A DNA stretch of 64,000 bases from JAVVEH01 sp032251435 (GTDB taxonomy: Bacteria; Verrucomicrobiota; Lentisphaeria; Oligosphaerales; MVZH01), in assembly GCA_032251435.1 (NCBI GenBank), contig JAVVEH010000008.1:1-64000 (forward strand), in the 5' to 3' direction. The translations under genes and the position numbers were made by a program. Positions within the stretch are counted from its first letter, which is position 1, and every line of letters starts with the position of its first letter. This document shows, in pieces, positions 34,920 to 44,285 of this stretch. Below the pieces are notes generated by a model. The model had not been told where the DNA came from. It did not search any database and saw only the letters and a program-made list of their open reading frames with translations.

Positions 34920-35963
34920 ATGAGCGGACAAGCCAAAAGTGACCTATACAAAAACGCGGGAGTGGATATTGACCTGGCCCACGACTTGTTGGACCGCGTG
35001 AAGAAAACCATCAGTAAAACTCGCCGCCCTGAGGTTCTGGCTCCCATCGGCGGGTTTGGGGGGCTGTTTCAACTTGATCTGTCCAAATACCGTGAACCGG
35101 TCATGGTCAGCAGTGTGGACGGAGTCGGCACAAAATTGATGGTCGCCATGCTCATGGAGAAATATGACACGGTGGGCTATGATATTGTCAATCACTGTAT
35201 TGATGATATCATCGTCCAGGGCGCTGAACCGGTTTATTTCATGGATTATTTGGGGATCGGAAAATTGCGCAGTCCCTTGTATGAGGAGGTTCTTTCCGGG
35301 TTGGCCAACGCCTGTCTGGCTCAACATGTGGCGCTTCTCGGGGGTGAAACCGCTGAAATGCCGGGCATGTACGGGGATGATTTTGATTTGGTGGGATGCA
35401 TCACGGGAATTGTGGAGAAATCCCGGTTGATCACGGGCGACAGCATTCGTCCAGGTGATGTGATGATTGGTCTGGGCAGCAGTGGATTGCATACGAATGG
35501 TTACAGCCTGGCGCGGAAAATTCTTTTTGATGGGGCGGGTTATTCGGTCCACAGCAAGCCGGACGGGCTGGATGTGAGCGTCGGCGACGCTTTACTTGAG
35601 CCGCATATCTGCTATTGGCCGGGCGTTAAGAATGTGTTGGAGGCCCGCCTTGATGTGCGTGGAATGGCGCATATCACCGGGGGAGGGTGGTACGACAATA
35701 TCGTCCGGGTGTTGCCAGACAGGGTGAACGCGGTCTGTCGGAAAGACATGCTGCCCATTCCGCCCATTTTTGAATTGATTCGGATGCACGGGAATATTGA
35801 GGAAGAGGAAATGTACCGCGTGTTTAACATGGGGATGGGCTTTGTCATTGTTGTCGCTGAGGATGACGCTGAAAAAACCTTGGGTATTTGCCGGGAAAAC
35901 GGGTTCGCCGCGGAAAAAGTGGGACATATCACCGATGGTTCCGGGAAAGTGATTGTCGAATAA
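34920..35963 (+). CDS. purM: Phosphoribosylformylglycinamidine cyclo-ligase
   Basis: A 347-residue AIR synthetase of purine biosynthesis. ATG at 34920 follows AAAAGG and gives the usual N-terminus (YKNAGVDIDLAHDLLDRVK); an upstream in-frame start at 34848 would overlap oppA. GGFGGLFQLD, SSVDGVGTKLMVA, HCIDDIIVQGAEPVYFMDYLG, LLGGETAEMPGMY and the C-terminal HITGGGWYDNI are all typical. The stop is immediately followed by murG. Confidence 0.95.
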   Translation: MSGQAKSDLYKNAGVDIDLAHDLLDRVKKTISKTRRPEVLAPIGGFGGLFQLDLSKYREPVMVSSVDGVGTKLMVAMLMEKYDTVGYDIVNHCIDDIIVQGAEPVYFMDYLGIGKLRSPLYEEVLSGLANACLAQHVALLGGETAEMPGMYGDDFDLVGCITGIVEKSRLITGDSIRPGDVMIGLGSSGLHTNGYSLARKILFDGAGYSVHSKPDGLDVSVGDALLEPHICYWPGVKNVLEARLDVRGMAHITGGGWYDNIVRVLPDRVNAVCRKDMLPIPPIFELIRMHGNIEEEEMYRVFNMGMGFVIVVAEDDAEKTLGICRENGFAAEKVGHITDGSGKVIVE

Positions 35964-37100
35964 GTGACCAATAAAAGTGGACATCTTGTTATCGCCACAG
36001 GCGGAACGGGGGGGCATTTTTACCCGGGATTAGCCGTCGCCCGGGCCTTTCAGCGCCAGGGAGGGACGGTGTCTCTTGTTGTGTCCGGACAGCATGCGGC
36101 CAATCACATTGAAGCGGCCCGCAAAGAGGGGGTCGTCGCGTTTCCATGTCCGGCTTTCAAGCTGCCGAAGGGCCCCTCTTCGTGTGTCTGTTTCGGCCCC
36201 CGTATTCTTTTCGGGGTTTTCAGAGCTAAGACTATTTTAAAACAACTGGGCGCGGATTTTGTTTTAGGAATGGGCAGTTTCGCCTCGTTTCCCCCTTGTA
36301 TGGCCGCGGTGTTGAGCCGCCTGCCATTGTTTCTCCACGACGGGAACGCGGTCGTGGGCCAGGCGAACCGATTTTTGAGCCGCTGGGCGGATTGTCTGGC
36401 TCTTTCGTTGCCTTTGGCTCCGGGGCAATCAACCCGTTGCCCGACGAAAGTGACAGGGATGCCTGTCAGACAACGGATTTTGCAGGCTGTCGCGGTGCCA
36501 GAGGAAAAAGACCGTTTGTCAGCCAATTTGGGCTTGAACTCCCAACGTAAGACGCTGTTGATTTTCGGGGGCAGTCAGGGAGCGGCTTTCATCAACAACC
36601 TGGCCTGTGAGTGCGCGCCCCGGTGGGGACAGTCACCTGTGCAAATCATTCACCTTACCGGTCAGGAGGATAACCGCGCCCTTGTCAACGCTTACGCCGC
36701 GGCGGGGATTCCCGCTGTTGTCAAGGGATATGAACCGGCGATGGAGAAGGTTTACGCCGTCGCTGATTGGGTCATGTGCCGGTCGGGGGGAGGCACCTTG
36801 GCGGAACTGGCTCTATTCGGCCTTCCCCCTGTCTTAATTCCCATTCCCGGTTCGTCGCTGGATCATCAACGGTTGAACGCCGCCGTTCTTGAGCGGGCCG
36901 GCGCCGCCGTTGTTTTAGATCAAAAAACACTCACACCCGCGGATGTGAATCAGCACGTGACATCGTTTTTTGAAACACCGGCCACATGGTCGGAGAGAGC
37001 CGATAAAATCCGCTCGTTCGCCACGCCTCGCGCGGCCAGCGCGATTGTGGATATGATTTATGTGGAGACAGGCAAAAAGAGGCGGCGCGGGCATAGGTGA
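35964..37100 (+). CDS. murG: UDP-GlcNAc:lipid I GlcNAc-transferase
   Basis: A 378-residue GT28 glycosyltransferase that makes lipid II on the inner face of the membrane. The glycine loop ATGGTGGHFYPGLAVARAF, the second loop FGGSQGAAFINNLA, and the donor-site segment CRSGGGTLAELALFGLPPVLIPIPGS are intact. GTG start directly after the purM stop. Usually murG lies in the division/cell-wall cluster; here it is coupled to purM instead. Presence of MurG implies peptidoglycan synthesis, which is informative for a PVC-group organism. Confidence 0.94.
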   Translation: MTNKSGHLVIATGGTGGHFYPGLAVARAFQRQGGTVSLVVSGQHAANHIEAARKEGVVAFPCPAFKLPKGPSSCVCFGPRILFGVFRAKTILKQLGADFVLGMGSFASFPPCMAAVLSRLPLFLHDGNAVVGQANRFLSRWADCLALSLPLAPGQSTRCPTKVTGMPVRQRILQAVAVPEEKDRLSANLGLNSQRKTLLIFGGSQGAAFINNLACECAPRWGQSPVQIIHLTGQEDNRALVNAYAAAGIPAVVKGYEPAMEKVYAVADWVMCRSGGGTLAELALFGLPPVLIPIPGSSLDHQRLNAAVLERAGAAVVLDQKTLTPADVNQHVTSFFETPATWSERADKIRSFATPRAASAIVDMIYVETGKKRRRGHR

Positions 37101-37117
37101 CACCAGCGTCCGTCCGC

Positions 37118-37852
37118 TCAGATATCACTTTCATCCGCCATGACGGAGGCTTCAATCAACACCCCGGAAATCGGGGCGGTGTTGGTGACTTTTGGAGCCT
37201 TTGAGCCGTCAAAAAAACGGGCCTCCATGGCCCCGCTCCGCAACATGCGGGCGATGGCGGGAATGCCTTCATCGTCACCAAACTCCGCATGGATCACCGT
37301 TCCCCCGCCAATAAAAACCGACCCGCTACCCCCGGACTCAAATTTAAGTTTCAACCGGCCGTCACGGGATGTCATGCAGAGAAACTGAAGCGCGTTGCTC
37401 AGTTCATCTCCATTCAACTGAAAGTACATTTGACTCGTTGATTTGCTTTCCACTCCGGATGATGACAATTTTGGTGAAGCGGGCGGCAAGAGCCTGGCGA
37501 GGGCCGTGACGGTTGACACGAATTGGTCGCGTGTCACGCACTCGTCCAATCCTTGTTCCAGACACCGCAATCGTGATACTTCCCTGACTTTCTCCGCATA
37601 TAAGACAACCGGCAAAGACGGATAACGCTCTTTGAGAGAAATGGCCTCACTCAAGGCCCTCGTGAATGAGTCACCTTCCGCATGGGCGACCAGCAACCGC
37701 CGCGGCGGCGGAGCCTCTTTAAACTCGGCCACCACAGCGGCGACATCCGGCTTCGCCTCAACCGTCAAACCCGCCTTGCCCAAGACCTCCCGAAGAGAGG
37801 CGAACTCAACCGGGGTTTCTCCGGTGATAATTAATCGGGCGTTATCTGCCAT
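37118..37852 (-). CDS. Receiver-like domain plus DUF4388 (PATAN-like) protein
   Basis: A 244-residue protein. Residues 1 to about 115 look like a degenerate response-regulator receiver (LIITGETPVEFASLREVLGKAG... VVLYAEK), without an obvious phosphoacceptor Asp cluster. Residues from about 140 to 240 resemble DUF4388: LNGDELSNALQFLCMTSRDGRLKLKFESGGSGSVFI and GGTVIHAEFGDDEGIPAIARML. DUF4388 proteins often work with roadblock/MglA-type GTPase systems. It is 15 bp downstream of a roadblock-containing protein, so the two may function together. Convergent with murG. Confidence 0.6.
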   Translation of the reverse strand: MADNARLIITGETPVEFASLREVLGKAGLTVEAKPDVAAVVAEFKEAPPPRRLLVAHAEGDSFTRALSEAISLKERYPSLPVVLYAEKVREVSRLRCLEQGLDECVTRDQFVSTVTALARLLPPASPKLSSSGVESKSTSQMYFQLNGDELSNALQFLCMTSRDGRLKLKFESGGSGSVFIGGGTVIHAEFGDDEGIPAIARMLRSGAMEARFFDGSKAPKVTNTAPISGVLIEASVMADESDI

Positions 37853-37867
37853 TAACGATGATCACAC

Positions 37868-39529
37868 TCACATGCCGCGGACGATCGCGCGTTTGCCAAG
37901 CAACCAGCTGATTTCTTCCAAAATGGCGTTCGCCCGTTTGGTGTCCCGCACGCTGGAATGCTTTTCATCTTGGATAATGACGAAGAAAAAGCCATTCTTG
38001 GTGAAGAGCAGGATGGGCTGGTCTGCCATGGGAAGCGACAGGCAGTCAACATCATTACCGGTCAAATTGCGCAGGTAACGCCCGGTGCGACGGAACAGTT
38101 GAGAACTAATCGCCGCATAGCGATCCGCGACATCGCTCGCGGACGGGGTGTAGGCTAATGGAACGCCATCGGTTGTGCTTAACACGCATCCCTTGCTGTT
38201 GGTGCGGTCGCACAGGGCGATACAAATGGCGGCTAGAGACGGTGTCGCTTCAGCCGGTAAATCAAGCAGCTTGTTCAATACCTGGTGCCGGGATTGACCC
38301 GAGGTCAGGGAAAGCCCCGTCATCTGCTTGAACAGCTTTGTGCCGATACCAGGCACTTTCGACAACTCGTAGATGTGCTTAAATCCGCCTAATCGTTCCC
38401 GAATGGTAATAATATCCTGAGCCCTGGACCGTCCCACTCCGGGTAACACTTCCAACTCTTCAATCGAGGCGGTGTTGATATTCACACCGCCGACTGCGGA
38501 CGCGTCATCGATGCCGGACCAATCCACGGGCGCGTAGTCTTTTTCGCTATAGGGTGTGAGGGCCGACGACGACACCGGCTGAACCGCCGTTTCCGGCTCG
38601 GGCTCGGGCTCAGATTCAACTTCCGGCTCAGGTTCCGGTTCCATGGCTGCCACGGGTTGGACGATGGCTTCTTCCTCGATATCTTCAACAACTTCTGGTT
38701 CATCTGGGATCAAGGCGGGTTGAATAACGGTCTCGGGTTCCGGAGCAGGAGCGGGTTGGATAACGGTCTCAGGTTCCGGAGCAGGAGCGGGCTGGATAAG
38801 GGGTTCGGGTTCCGGCGCGGACACGGGCTGAGGCGCCGCCGTGGCCGGTTCGGGAAGGGAGGCGCCCCCGTCCACTTCTTGTTTTTTGATCGCTCCGGAT
38901 GGCTTGCGTTTGGGTTTAAACAGGCTTCTCATGCCCTCAACAGCTTGGAAATTTTGGGATTTTTGGCTGGCGCCGCGCAGTTGATCCGGGGGGATCGCGG
39001 CGACCACGATCGACAAGTCAAGATCAAGCATGGTTTTATCATCAAAAACCAGCCATCCGTCAGGCACAACCGGGGCCAAATCAGCGGCGGGGTAAGAAAT
39101 GCGGCCGGTTTTTAATTGAGCGATGACATCTTCTTTATCCAGTTGCAATTCACAGTCCCCGGGGAAATTATCCTCATCCCAATTGGGGCCACGGTTTTCG
39201 GGAGGGACCATTTTCAGCATGGCCTCGCCGGGGATGATGACTAGATTTTCACGTTCTTCTTCCGCGAACACGTTATTGATGGTATTCAACACATCCTTGA
39301 TTTCCTCCACGCTTTTCCCACTGTCAGCCACCGCCGGTTTGGGGGCCGGGGCTGGCGCTGGCACCGGGGTGGAAGCGGGGGAAGCGGCGGCGGAGCGGGC
39401 CGCGGAATCGGATGCTGGTTTCGGTTTAGGCGTTTCCGATTGGGGCGCGGGCCGTTTTTTTTCAGGCGCGGCCGGTTTTGGTGTGACTGCCTCTTCTTTA
39501 CGGGAAAATAAATTTTTAAAGAATCCCAT
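37868..39529 (-). CDS. HhH (ComEA-type) and roadblock/LC7-like fusion with Pro/Glu-rich linker
   Basis: A 553-residue protein. After an N-terminal MGFFKNLFSRKEE and Pro/Ala-rich stretch, residues 75 to 200 form a globular segment (VIIPGEAMLKMVPPENRGPNWDED). Residues about 225 to 330 are low-complexity Pro/Glu, including 12-residue repeats. A helix-hairpin-helix pair follows: NINTASIEELEVLPGVGRSRAQDI and LSKVPGIGTKLFKQM. The last 120 residues (LAAICIALCDRTNSKGCVLSTTDGVPLAY... PILLFTKNGFFFVIIQ) read as a roadblock/LC7-like domain. HhH suggests DNA or protein binding, roadblock suggests a GTPase partner. Function unknown. Confidence 0.65.
   Translation of the reverse strand: MGFFKNLFSRKEEAVTPKPAAPEKKRPAPQSETPKPKPASDSAARSAAASPASTPVPAPAPAPKPAVADSGKSVEEIKDVLNTINNVFAEEERENLVIIPGEAMLKMVPPENRGPNWDEDNFPGDCELQLDKEDVIAQLKTGRISYPAADLAPVVPDGWLVFDDKTMLDLDLSIVVAAIPPDQLRGASQKSQNFQAVEGMRSLFKPKRKPSGAIKKQEVDGGASLPEPATAAPQPVSAPEPEPLIQPAPAPEPETVIQPAPAPEPETVIQPALIPDEPEVVEDIEEEAIVQPVAAMEPEPEPEVESEPEPEPETAVQPVSSSALTPYSEKDYAPVDWSGIDDASAVGGVNINTASIEELEVLPGVGRSRAQDIITIRERLGGFKHIYELSKVPGIGTKLFKQMTGLSLTSGQSRHQVLNKLLDLPAEATPSLAAICIALCDRTNSKGCVLSTTDGVPLAYTPSASDVADRYAAISSQLFRRTGRYLRNLTGNDVDCLSLPMADQPILLFTKNGFFFVIIQDEKHSSVRDTKRANAILEEISWLLGKRAIVRGM
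38717..38820. repeat. 36-bp tandem repeat inside the HhH-roadblock gene
   Basis: Units begin at 38717, 38753 and 38789, the third partly diverged. They encode the 12-residue Pro/Glu/Ala repeat (IQPAPAPEPETV). Being in frame, copy-number changes would only lengthen or shorten the linker. Confidence 0.8.
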
Positions 39530-39861
39530 TGTCGTTGCCTTTCGTTAAAACAGAATGCCAAACCCAAAAACCACTTCCCGGGCCGGTTTCCGCATCCGCT
39601 TGAGAATACAGTTAATCGACCGGAACATTTTCTCCACAGAATAATCAAAGATATACCCATGAGTCAGTTTCGCAAACATGAAAAGTGAATATATCGGCTA
39701 ATTTTGGGAAAATAATCGTGTGTGGAAGTTTTTTTTCCGGCTATATTGCGGGGTTTGCCTTCACAACTGATCTTTACCAGTCCCTTTTTTCGCAGCGTGA
39801 GTGATTGGGATGAGAAAGGCGCGTTGACATGAGAGTTTTAAGGGAAATCAGGTCCGGTTAA
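39530..39861. other. Divergent intergenic region, no gene seen
   Basis: These 332 bp lie between the HhH-roadblock start (minus) and the nuclease-like gene start (plus). A TTGACA at 39824-39829 could be a -35 but no matching -10 follows. The stretch is more AT-rich than its flanks. Promoters for both directions are expected here. Confidence 0.3.
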
Positions 39862-40800
39862 ATGAGTGAACAGCTTTTTCTTGATTTTTTCGCCCAGTCG
39901 GCCGCTGACGGCGGTGAACGGGTTTCAGAGACGGGTGATAACGATTCAGTTAGTGAGGCGTCGTCCCGACTGGAATCTTCCGACCGAATTCCGGTTTCGC
40001 TGGAGGCGGGCGGAAAACTTCAGGCCACATTGCGGCGGGCCGTGTTACGATGGTTGGAGAAGGCGTATCGTCCGCAGGGGATGATGGTGTCGGTTCCCAC
40101 TCGGAGTTCAAAATTCAAAGCGGATGTGGCCGCGTTTTGGAATAGACCCGTCAGCAACCGAAGTGGTGTCGGTCCGCGGTCTTTGGCGCGGCCATCGCAA
40201 ACTCTGATTGTGGAATGCTTCACATCACGCGCCCAATGCCGTTTGGATTGCGCCGAGACGGGAGCGATTCTCGCGGAATTGAATCGAAAAAGGCGACTGC
40301 GTGAGGAGCTCCAGGCGACGATTCGTCAGCGTGAGCCGGCGTTGCGCTGTTCTGAGGCGTTGTTTGAGGAGTACGCTGAGTGGAATTATCATCAATCCAC
40401 GGACCCGGAATACAAACAGGTTGAGAAAGACATTCGCCGACTCCAGGAGGCCTTGGGCAAAGGCACACGGTTTGAGCGGATTCAATCCGCCGCTGTTGCC
40501 GACTGCCTGTTCGCGGCGGTGCCGGCTGGCTTGATTCAAGCCAGCGAGTTGGCTGATGCCTGGGGATTGCTGTGGATTCACGATGATATGGACGTGACGG
40601 TGAAAAAGCAAGCGGAAATCCACCCGGTTGAAGAAGCCAACCGAATGCATTTCATTCAAAATATAGCCGCCGCCGCGAAGACGGGATTTCTCGCCACTCA
40701 GGGGGTGCGGCGCGGAACCGGTGAAGATGTTTATTTTGTGAAACAGGCCCGTCTTCACCGGAAACGGCAGATAATTTCTTTTAACAGTGACCAATTATGA
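39862..40800 (+). CDS. Uncharacterised protein with possible nuclease (PD-(D/E)xK-like) fold
   Basis: A 312-residue protein. The first 45 residues are acidic and probably disordered. A region at 68-125 has VPTRSSKFKAD88VAAFW and later TLIVE118CFTSRAQC, which resembles the D...E-x-K core of restriction-endonuclease-fold proteins such as MmcB, but the catalytic lysine position is Phe120. A charged helical hairpin follows, then AAVADCLFAAVPAGLI and LADAWGLLWIHDDMDVTV, which also recall the MmcB layout. The next gene, an Hsp70-like ATPase, overlaps by 4 nt (ATGA), implying that the two act together. The fold is inferred from pattern only. Confidence 0.4.
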   Translation: MSEQLFLDFFAQSAADGGERVSETGDNDSVSEASSRLESSDRIPVSLEAGGKLQATLRRAVLRWLEKAYRPQGMMVSVPTRSSKFKADVAAFWNRPVSNRSGVGPRSLARPSQTLIVECFTSRAQCRLDCAETGAILAELNRKRRLREELQATIRQREPALRCSEALFEEYAEWNYHQSTDPEYKQVEKDIRRLQEALGKGTRFERIQSAAVADCLFAAVPAGLIQASELADAWGLLWIHDDMDVTVKKQAEIHPVEEANRMHFIQNIAAAAKTGFLATQGVRRGTGEDVYFVKQARLHRKRQIISFNSDQL

Positions 40801-42641
40801 GCGAGTCAAGATTTATTGTCGGAATTGATTTAGGCACCACGAACTGTTCTGTCAGTTACGTGGATACCAGTGAAGCGGATACTGGGCCCGCCCCGAAGGT
40901 GGCCGGGCTGATGATCCCACAACTGGTGGCGCCCGGCGAAGTCCGGGCTTTACCGTATTTGCCTTCTTTTGTGTATTTGCCGGATGATCATGATGTGGCG
41001 GAGGGCGCTTTAAACGTGCCATGGTCTTCGGACAATTCCCGGCGGTATGCGGTCGGCGCCTTCGCCAGGGATATGGCGGCGACGGTTCCCGGCAAGGTGG
41101 TCGCCTCAGCAAAATCCTGGCTTTGCGTGGAAGGAGTTGATGGACATGCGGAGATATTACCCGTTGGACAGGGTGATGGCGCGCGGCGTGTCTCGCCGGT
41201 CGCCGCCGCCCGTTTACTGCTGGAGCACCTGAAACAAGCTTGGCATTGGCAATTCGCCCGTGCCAATCCAGAGCACGCTCTGGAGCGGCAAACCGTCTAT
41301 TTGACGGTCCCCGCGTCGTTTGACGCCATGGCCAGGGAAATGACCGCTCAAGCGGCGGCTGAAGCCGGGCTCGCAATAACATTACTGGAAGAACCATTAG
41401 CGGCTTTTTACGCTTGGCTGCATGACCATCATGATGACTGGCGGGAATTTGTCGCGGAGGGCGACACAGTGCTTGTCTGCGACGTGGGTGGGGGAACAAC
41501 GGATTTCACCCTGATTATTGTGACCGGCGAGGATGGCGCGTTAAGTTTGGAGCGGGTCGCCGTGGGTGATCATATCCTGTTGGGGGGCGACAACATGGAT
41601 CTGACTCTGGCCTACACCCTGGCGGCGAAGATTCAACATGAACAAGGCGTTCAGCTGGATACCCGGCAACTCGCGGCGTTGACCCATGCTTGCCGCGAAG
41701 CGAAAGAAAAGCTGGGCGACACCCATCAGCCGACGACTCAAACGCTGACTGTTCTGGGACGGGGAACCGGGGTGGTCGGCGGCTCTTTAAGCGTGGAATT
41801 GACCCGCGATGAAATGAACGCGTGTTTAGTGGACGGTTTCTTTCCATTGTGTGACATCACCGACACGCCTCGGGAACGGCGGCGGATGGGGTTGCGCTCT
41901 TTCGGACTGAGCTACGCCTCAGATCCAGCGGTCACGAAATATGTGGCCGGTTTCATTAACAAACATAGTTTTAAAAACGCTCAAGGCTATCCCCTCCTTC
42001 CCGCGGCCGTGCTTTTCAATGGTGGGGTGAGCAAGTCCGACATCTTCCGTGACCGGGTACTGGAAACGCTGCGCGCATGGGGAAAAATGACAGGCCAGGA
42101 ACCGGAGACACTGATGGAGAGTGATCCTGATATGGCGGTGGGGGTCGGTGCCGCCTGGTACGGGTGGGTGCGTCGGTCCGGCGGCGTGAGAATAAAAAGC
42201 GGCGCGGCCAGATCATATTATCTGGGGGTGGAATCCTCGGTGCCGGCAGTGCCCGGATTCACGCCGCCGATGGACGCTTTGTGCGTGCTGAGTTTTGGTA
42301 TGGAGGAGGGCAGTTCCGCCGAGGTGCCGGTCAATGGTTTGGGCTTGGTGGTGGGTGAACCCACAGAGTTCCGTTTTTTCTCCAGCAGTTCACGGCAACA
42401 TGACACGGTTGGGCAGACCTTGACAGGAAATTGGGGGGATGATCTTGTCGAGTTGCCTCCCCTGGTCGCTGAATTACCTGTGGAGGCAGGAGGCAACGCG
42501 CCCCTGGGCTCATTGGTCCCGGTTAATTTGGAAGTGGATTTCACTGAAGTGGGCACGTTGCAGGTTTGGTGCCTGGACACCCGGGGCGGCGGCCGGTGGA
42601 AGCTGGAATTCAACGCCCGGGAGCCTGGGGAGTTGTCGTGA
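40797..42641 (+). CDS. Hsp70-family (DnaK-like) ATPase, diverged
   Basis: A 614-residue protein with intact Hsp70 nucleotide motifs: phosphate 1 (VGIDLGTTNCSVSYVD), phosphate 2 (CDVGGGTTDFTL) and adenosine site (VLFNGGVSKSDIF). The C-terminal part is shorter and unlike the DnaK substrate domain, ending in a beta-rich segment (PLVAELPVEAGG). It is therefore not the main chaperone but a member of the divergent Hsp70 group. It is translationally coupled to the nuclease-like protein before it and to the FAD oxidase after it (GTGA overlap). Client and function are unknown. Confidence 0.88.
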   Translation: MSESRFIVGIDLGTTNCSVSYVDTSEADTGPAPKVAGLMIPQLVAPGEVRALPYLPSFVYLPDDHDVAEGALNVPWSSDNSRRYAVGAFARDMAATVPGKVVASAKSWLCVEGVDGHAEILPVGQGDGARRVSPVAAARLLLEHLKQAWHWQFARANPEHALERQTVYLTVPASFDAMAREMTAQAAAEAGLAITLLEEPLAAFYAWLHDHHDDWREFVAEGDTVLVCDVGGGTTDFTLIIVTGEDGALSLERVAVGDHILLGGDNMDLTLAYTLAAKIQHEQGVQLDTRQLAALTHACREAKEKLGDTHQPTTQTLTVLGRGTGVVGGSLSVELTRDEMNACLVDGFFPLCDITDTPRERRRMGLRSFGLSYASDPAVTKYVAGFINKHSFKNAQGYPLLPAAVLFNGGVSKSDIFRDRVLETLRAWGKMTGQEPETLMESDPDMAVGVGAAWYGWVRRSGGVRIKSGAARSYYLGVESSVPAVPGFTPPMDALCVLSFGMEEGSSAEVPVNGLGLVVGEPTEFRFFSSSSRQHDTVGQTLTGNWGDDLVELPPLVAELPVEAGGNAPLGSLVPVNLEVDFTEVGTLQVWCLDTRGGGRWKLEFNAREPGELS

Positions 42642-44266
42642 ATGTCATTCACGTGACAAACTCGGCGGCACGGGGCATGTATGACGGAAAACTGTTCACC
42701 GGCGAGGAATTGAGGGCGGTGACCGGCTGTCTCAGAGATGAGTCCAGGCGGGAGGGACAAGCTGAAGCGGTGGCCTTTCCCCGCTCTTTGAACGACGTGT
42801 CAAGCCTGTTGAAGCTGGCGGCGGAACGGCATTGGTCGGTGACAGTGTCCGGCGCTAGAACGGGAATCACCGCGGGGGCCGTGCCCAACGGCGGACTGGT
42901 GATATGCCTTGAACGGATGAATCGTTTTTCGGGCCTGCGCCGGGGAGAGGACGGGACCCTGTTGTTGACATGCGAGGCGGGGGTGACTCTGGCGGATATC
43001 CGCCACGCGGTCGCCACCGGTGTCTTCGCGGACTCGGCTCAGTGGCGCGATGAAGAAAAAAAACTGGCGAAAACCCTGGCTTCCGGGCGCTGGTCGTTTC
43101 CACCTGATCCCACTGAAACCAGCGCCTCTATTGGCGGTATGGCGGCGTGTAACGCCTCCGGGGCTCACACATTTTCATACGGCCAGACCCGCTCGTATAT
43201 TGAGAGCGCGCGCGTGGTGCTGGCGGATGGCAATCTGCTTAACTTGCGCCGGGGGCAAGCCCGGGCGGATGAGACTGGCGCGTTGATCCTCCGCTATCCG
43301 GATGGTCATGAAAGGCGTCTTCAAACCCCTGGCTATGCGCAACCGCGGACAAAAAACGCCGCGGGATACTTCTCTGGCGACCACTTGGACGCGCTGGACT
43401 TGTTTATCGGCAGTGAAGGAACCTTGGGGGTCATCGCCGCCGTGGAGATCCGGCTTGTTCCGCGGGCGGAGACCTGTTCGGCGCAAGTGGTCTTTTGGGA
43501 AAATGAGGGAAAAGCGCTGGCGTTTGTCCGCCAATTGCGCGATGAGAAACAGGCGCTGGGCGTGGAGGCGATTGAGTATTTTGACTCCCACGCGTTGGCG
43601 TTTCTCCGGCGGCGCCGGGAAGTGTTGGGAGCCGCCTCCGCGGTGCCCGCGTGTTTGCCGACAGGCGCCGGTTGCGGCGTTTATGTCGATTTGGGCGTGG
43701 ATAAAGAGGCCCTGCTGTCCGTTTTGCGGCGCCTCAGTGACATCATCGCCCGGCTTGGCGGTCGATTGGAGGACACCTGGTCAGCTCATACGGCGAATGA
43801 ACGTGAAAAACTACGCATGTTTCGTCACGCCTTGCCGGAATCCGTTAACGCCTTTATCGCGGAACAACGGAAAAAATATCCAGATTTGACAAAGTTGGGA
43901 ACGGACATGGCGGTTCCGGATGAACATTTGGAAACCATCATGCGCCTTTATCACCGGACACTTTCACAGGCCGGACTCACCTATGTGATATTTGGTCATA
44001 TCGGCGACAATCATGTTCATGTGAACATCCTCCCCGCCACGCCTGAAGAGTATGCGGCTGGGAAAAAAGTATACATGAACCTGGCTCGAGCGGTCGTCGC
44101 CATGGGGGGATCCCCCGCCGCGGAACATGGTGTCGGGAAACTGAAAAGGGATCTTCTCGCCTTATTATTCGGGGAAGAAGGGATCCGGCAAATGCGGGCG
44201 ATCAAGGCCGTGTTTGACCCGGACTCACGCCTGTCACCAGGAAATTTGTTCACCGTTATCCCGTGA
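42638..44266 (+). CDS. FAD-linked oxidase, D-lactate/glycolate dehydrogenase-like
   Basis: A 542-residue flavoprotein. The GTG at 42638 overlaps the Hsp70 stop by 4 nt with GGGGAG upstream; ATG at 42680 is an alternative. An N-terminal PCMH-type FAD domain carries SGARTGITAGAVPNGGLV and PTETSASIGGMAACNASGA, with FIGSEGTLGVI. The C-terminal FAD-oxidase domain has IFGHIGDNHVHVNILP and AEHGVGKLKRDLL. It probably oxidises a 2-hydroxyacid such as D-lactate. No Fe-S partner (GlcF-type) is adjacent. Its tie to the two upstream genes is not explained by metabolism and may only reflect co-transcription. Confidence 0.85.
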   Translation: MNVIHVTNSAARGMYDGKLFTGEELRAVTGCLRDESRREGQAEAVAFPRSLNDVSSLLKLAAERHWSVTVSGARTGITAGAVPNGGLVICLERMNRFSGLRRGEDGTLLLTCEAGVTLADIRHAVATGVFADSAQWRDEEKKLAKTLASGRWSFPPDPTETSASIGGMAACNASGAHTFSYGQTRSYIESARVVLADGNLLNLRRGQARADETGALILRYPDGHERRLQTPGYAQPRTKNAAGYFSGDHLDALDLFIGSEGTLGVIAAVEIRLVPRAETCSAQVVFWENEGKALAFVRQLRDEKQALGVEAIEYFDSHALAFLRRRREVLGAASAVPACLPTGAGCGVYVDLGVDKEALLSVLRRLSDIIARLGGRLEDTWSAHTANEREKLRMFRHALPESVNAFIAEQRKKYPDLTKLGTDMAVPDEHLETIMRLYHRTLSQAGLTYVIFGHIGDNHVHVNILPATPEEYAAGKKVYMNLARAVVAMGGSPAAEHGVGKLKRDLLALLFGEEGIRQMRAIKAVFDPDSRLSPGNLFTVIP

Positions 44267-44285
44267 AACGACGGTGATGCCGGGA

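Noticed and set aside
39862..44266. A known defence system
   Set aside because: No helicase, toxin or named defence domain is present; only a nuclease-like fold and an Hsp70 can be argued.
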